Shown: positions 43,931-45,203 of the stretch, piece after piece
Position numbering within the stretch: position 1 is the first letter of the stretch
Layout: each line of letters starts with the position of its first letter
Source of the DNA: JAQIBY01 sp046546095
Lineage (GTDB): Bacteria > Bacteroidota > Bacteroidia > Bacteroidales > ML635J-15
DNA: 45,203 nt
Direction: 5' to 3'
NCBI GenBank assembly: GCA_046546095.1
Contig: JBKGYK010000017.1
Coordinates: 1 to 45,203 of the forward strand
Made by a program: the position numbers and the translations under genes
Notes under the pieces: model-generated
Databases searched by the model: none
What the model saw: only the letters and a program-made list of their open reading frames with translations
Told to the model about the DNA's origin: nothing

Positions 43931-44413
43931 ATGGCTGTTATTAAGCAAAAAAAGAAAAAGTCAGCTCCGGGAATCAGTACTGCATCCCTGCCTGATATTG
44001 TATTTATGCTCCTTTTCTTCTTTATGGTCGCAACCACCATGAGAGAAGTCGAGCTGAAAGTACAGGTGCCGGCCAGTTCATTGCCCGAAGCAACTGAGAT
44101 TAAAAAACTGGAAAAAAAATCCCTGGTTTCTTACATTTATGTAGGTAAACCAAAACCTGCATTTCAGACAATGTATGGTACCGAGCCTAGGATTCAGCTC
44201 AATGCATCGTTTGCTGATGTTAATGATATCAGAGAATATATCATCGCTGAACGTGAAGAGCGTGACGAATCCGAAATCCCCTTTATGACAACCTCACTCA
44301 AAGTCCATGAGGATACCAAAATGGGTATTATCACCGATATTAAACAGGAACTCAGAAAAGCCAGCGCTCTGAAGATAAATTACTCAGCTCAGGAACGCGT
44401 GGGTGATCTGTAA
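43931..44413 (+). CDS. exbD: ExbD/TolR biopolymer transport protein, copy 2
   Basis: 160 residues. The Lys-rich N terminus (KQKKKKSAPGI) is followed by the membrane helix ISTASLPDIVFMLLFFFMVATTM with the conserved Asp, and a periplasmic domain of about 105 residues. The copies differ clearly in length and periplasmic sequence, so they are not recent duplicates and probably form a heteromer. Paired exbD genes after one exbB are common in Bacteroidota. Followed by a strong terminator; no tonB is present. Confidence 0.93.
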   Translation: MAVIKQKKKKSAPGISTASLPDIVFMLLFFFMVATTMREVELKVQVPASSLPEATEIKKLEKKSLVSYIYVGKPKPAFQTMYGTEPRIQLNASFADVNDIREYIIAEREERDESEIPFMTTSLKVHEDTKMGIITDIKQELRKASALKINYSAQERVGDL

Positions 44414-44434
44414 AAAACTTACAATACTAATATG

Positions 44435-44458
44435 GGCCACCCAACGGTGGCCTTTTTT
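44435..44458 (+). terminator. Intrinsic terminator of the exbB/D operon
   Basis: GGCCACC (44435-44441) pairs with GGTGGCC (44446-44452) around CAAC, then six T residues. Confidence 0.92.
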
Positions 44459-44684
44459 GTATGCTGTTGTCCTGATTTATTCCTATTCACCCCTGCTTTA
44501 TTGGTGTCGTGAAGTTTGGAAATATGATTGATCTTCGGCAATGCAAATGGTAAAGGCTCCAAAAAAGGTGACTGATATATAGAGAAATATGTAAAAATCT
44601 TTACAAATTTTGATAATTTTACAACTTTGCAGACAACCTTTGCAAAAAATTTACGTCATTAAAGTGAAAACAAGGAGAAAGATT

Positions 44685-45116
44685 ATGAAACGTATCTTTA
44701 TTATGCTGTTAACAATGGGCCTGCTAAGCAACCTGTATGCACAGAATACTGTTGTGCCTGACGAAAGGTTGTCAAGCAGATTTTCGGAAGAACGCATCCA
44801 ATCTTGGATAAGCAATAGTCCTGCCCTGATCGAATTGAAAAATTTTGAAGTTGAGAATGGATACAGAATTGAAAGTCTGCCCGAAGACAAGATTGCAGAT
44901 TTACCGGCGCTTAGGGTTTTGGATACCAGTACCAAACAAGCCGGAGAAGTTGTGAACGATATCAATGAAGAAGATTTCAACCTCTATATGTATTATTTCG
45001 ACAGAAAAGTTGATAGTGATCAGTATTACCGAATTGGAAATACAAACAAAGTGTTGATTATTCCTTCTACTGATAAATTTGTTGAAATGTTTAATGAAAG
45101 CCGTGATTATGAATAA
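44685..45116 (+). CDS. Exported protein, function unknown
   Basis: 143 residues with a signal peptide (about 1-20, SNLYAQ). The mature part is polar and acidic (EERIQSWISNSPALIELKNFEVENG, KIADLPALRVL, YMYYFDRKVDSDQYYRIGNTNKVLIIPS). No family recognised. The start at 44685 is preferred over the upstream open frame from 44610 because of the signal peptide and an AGGAGA purine stretch 7 bp before it, which is unusually Shine-Dalgarno-like for this phylum. Its end overlaps the next start codon. Confidence 0.72.
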   Translation: MKRIFIMLLTMGLLSNLYAQNTVVPDERLSSRFSEERIQSWISNSPALIELKNFEVENGYRIESLPEDKIADLPALRVLDTSTKQAGEVVNDINEEDFNLYMYYFDRKVDSDQYYRIGNTNKVLIIPSTDKFVEMFNESRDYE

Positions 45117-45203
45117 GATAAAACTATTTATTGCCGCATTATTGATTGGAGGATTCGGACTGAACCTCAATGCACAAACTTATCTGATTTCAGATGGAGG
45201 AAC
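45109..45203 (+). CDS. Start of an exported protein, cut by the window edge
   Basis: Begins with ATG overlapping the upstream gene by 8 bp. The visible 31 codons give a signal peptide ending LNLNAQ, followed by TYLISDGG. That mature start resembles the first residues of secreted Bacteroidota proteins with adhesin-like or CUB/PKD domains, possible type IX cargo, but too little is visible to say more. The coupling suggests it works with the preceding exported protein. Confidence 0.6.
   Translation, partial: MNKIKLFIAALLIGGFGLNLNAQTYLISDGG

Noticed and set aside
44459..44684. Gene or RNA in the 226-bp gap after the exbD terminator
   Set aside because: No coding frame with family similarity and no clear structured RNA; the open frame from 44610 is an extension of the exported protein.

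Overview
The window is a stretch of chromosome from a member of the phylum Bacteroidota, most likely a Bacteroidales/Marinilabiliales-type organism. The evidence is a complete type IX secretion core operon in the Porphyromonas-like order porP-porK-porL-porM-porN, plus PorX and SprE/PorW, Bacteroidota-specific lipoprotein families (DUF4270, DUF4296), and repeated promoter matches to the Bacteroidota consensus TTTG-N19/20-TAnnTTTG. Family-level placement is not possible by eye. I see no prophage, insertion sequence or CRISPR array. Nearly everything is core-genome coding sequence.

Layout. 1-430: remnant of a short-chain dehydrogenase, followed by inverted and direct repeats. 497-3403 (+): fluoride channel crcB, an alkaline-phosphatase-superfamily protein whose active site looks destroyed, and a predicted beta-barrel protein. 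3422-4674: divergent pair, a small Cys-rich possibly PAS-like protein (-) and a YihX-like HAD phosphatase (+). 4717-13461 (-): a tight gene string, in transcription order a single-domain GT5 glycogen-synthase-like protein, DUF4270 lipoprotein, glmS, sprE/porW, porX, tsaE. 13609-17144 (+): panC, panD, rfaE2, a small lipoprotein, radA. 17171-19504 (-): class A penicillin-binding protein, divergent from topA (19612-21903, +).

22213-28287 (+): porPKLMN, preceded by a 309-bp AT-rich non-coding leader holding a perfect 15-bp inverted repeat and closed by a bidirectional terminator. 28364-29452 (-): manC. 29657-35117 (+): seven-gene string with touching or overlapping ends: mlaE, mlaF, DUF4296 lipoprotein, membrane zinc-ribbon protein, amidohydrolase, radical SAM enzyme, MurG-like glycosyltransferase. 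35276-36070 (-): lipoprotein. 36244-37847 (+): proline dehydrogenase and a membrane protein. 38098-41641 (+): dprA, gdhA, tatD. 41738-41825: tRNA-Ser(GGA). 41898-44413 (+): exbB, a membrane protein, and two exbD genes. 44685-45203 (+): two exported proteins, the last cut by the window edge.

Functionally the window is dominated by the cell envelope: the type IX secretion motor and ring (PorK/L/M/N), its regulator (PorX) and accessory lipoprotein (SprE), a second proton-driven motor (ExbB/ExbD), phospholipid transport (MlaE/F), and precursors or synthesis of peptidoglycan, LPS and polysaccharide (GlmS, PBP1A, RfaE2, ManC, MurG-like GT). The most unusual items are the PafA-like pseudoenzyme coupled to crcB, the structured por leader, and the uncharacterised amidohydrolase/radical SAM/glycosyltransferase end of the mla gene string. 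All identifications were made by reading translated sequence; no database search was run.
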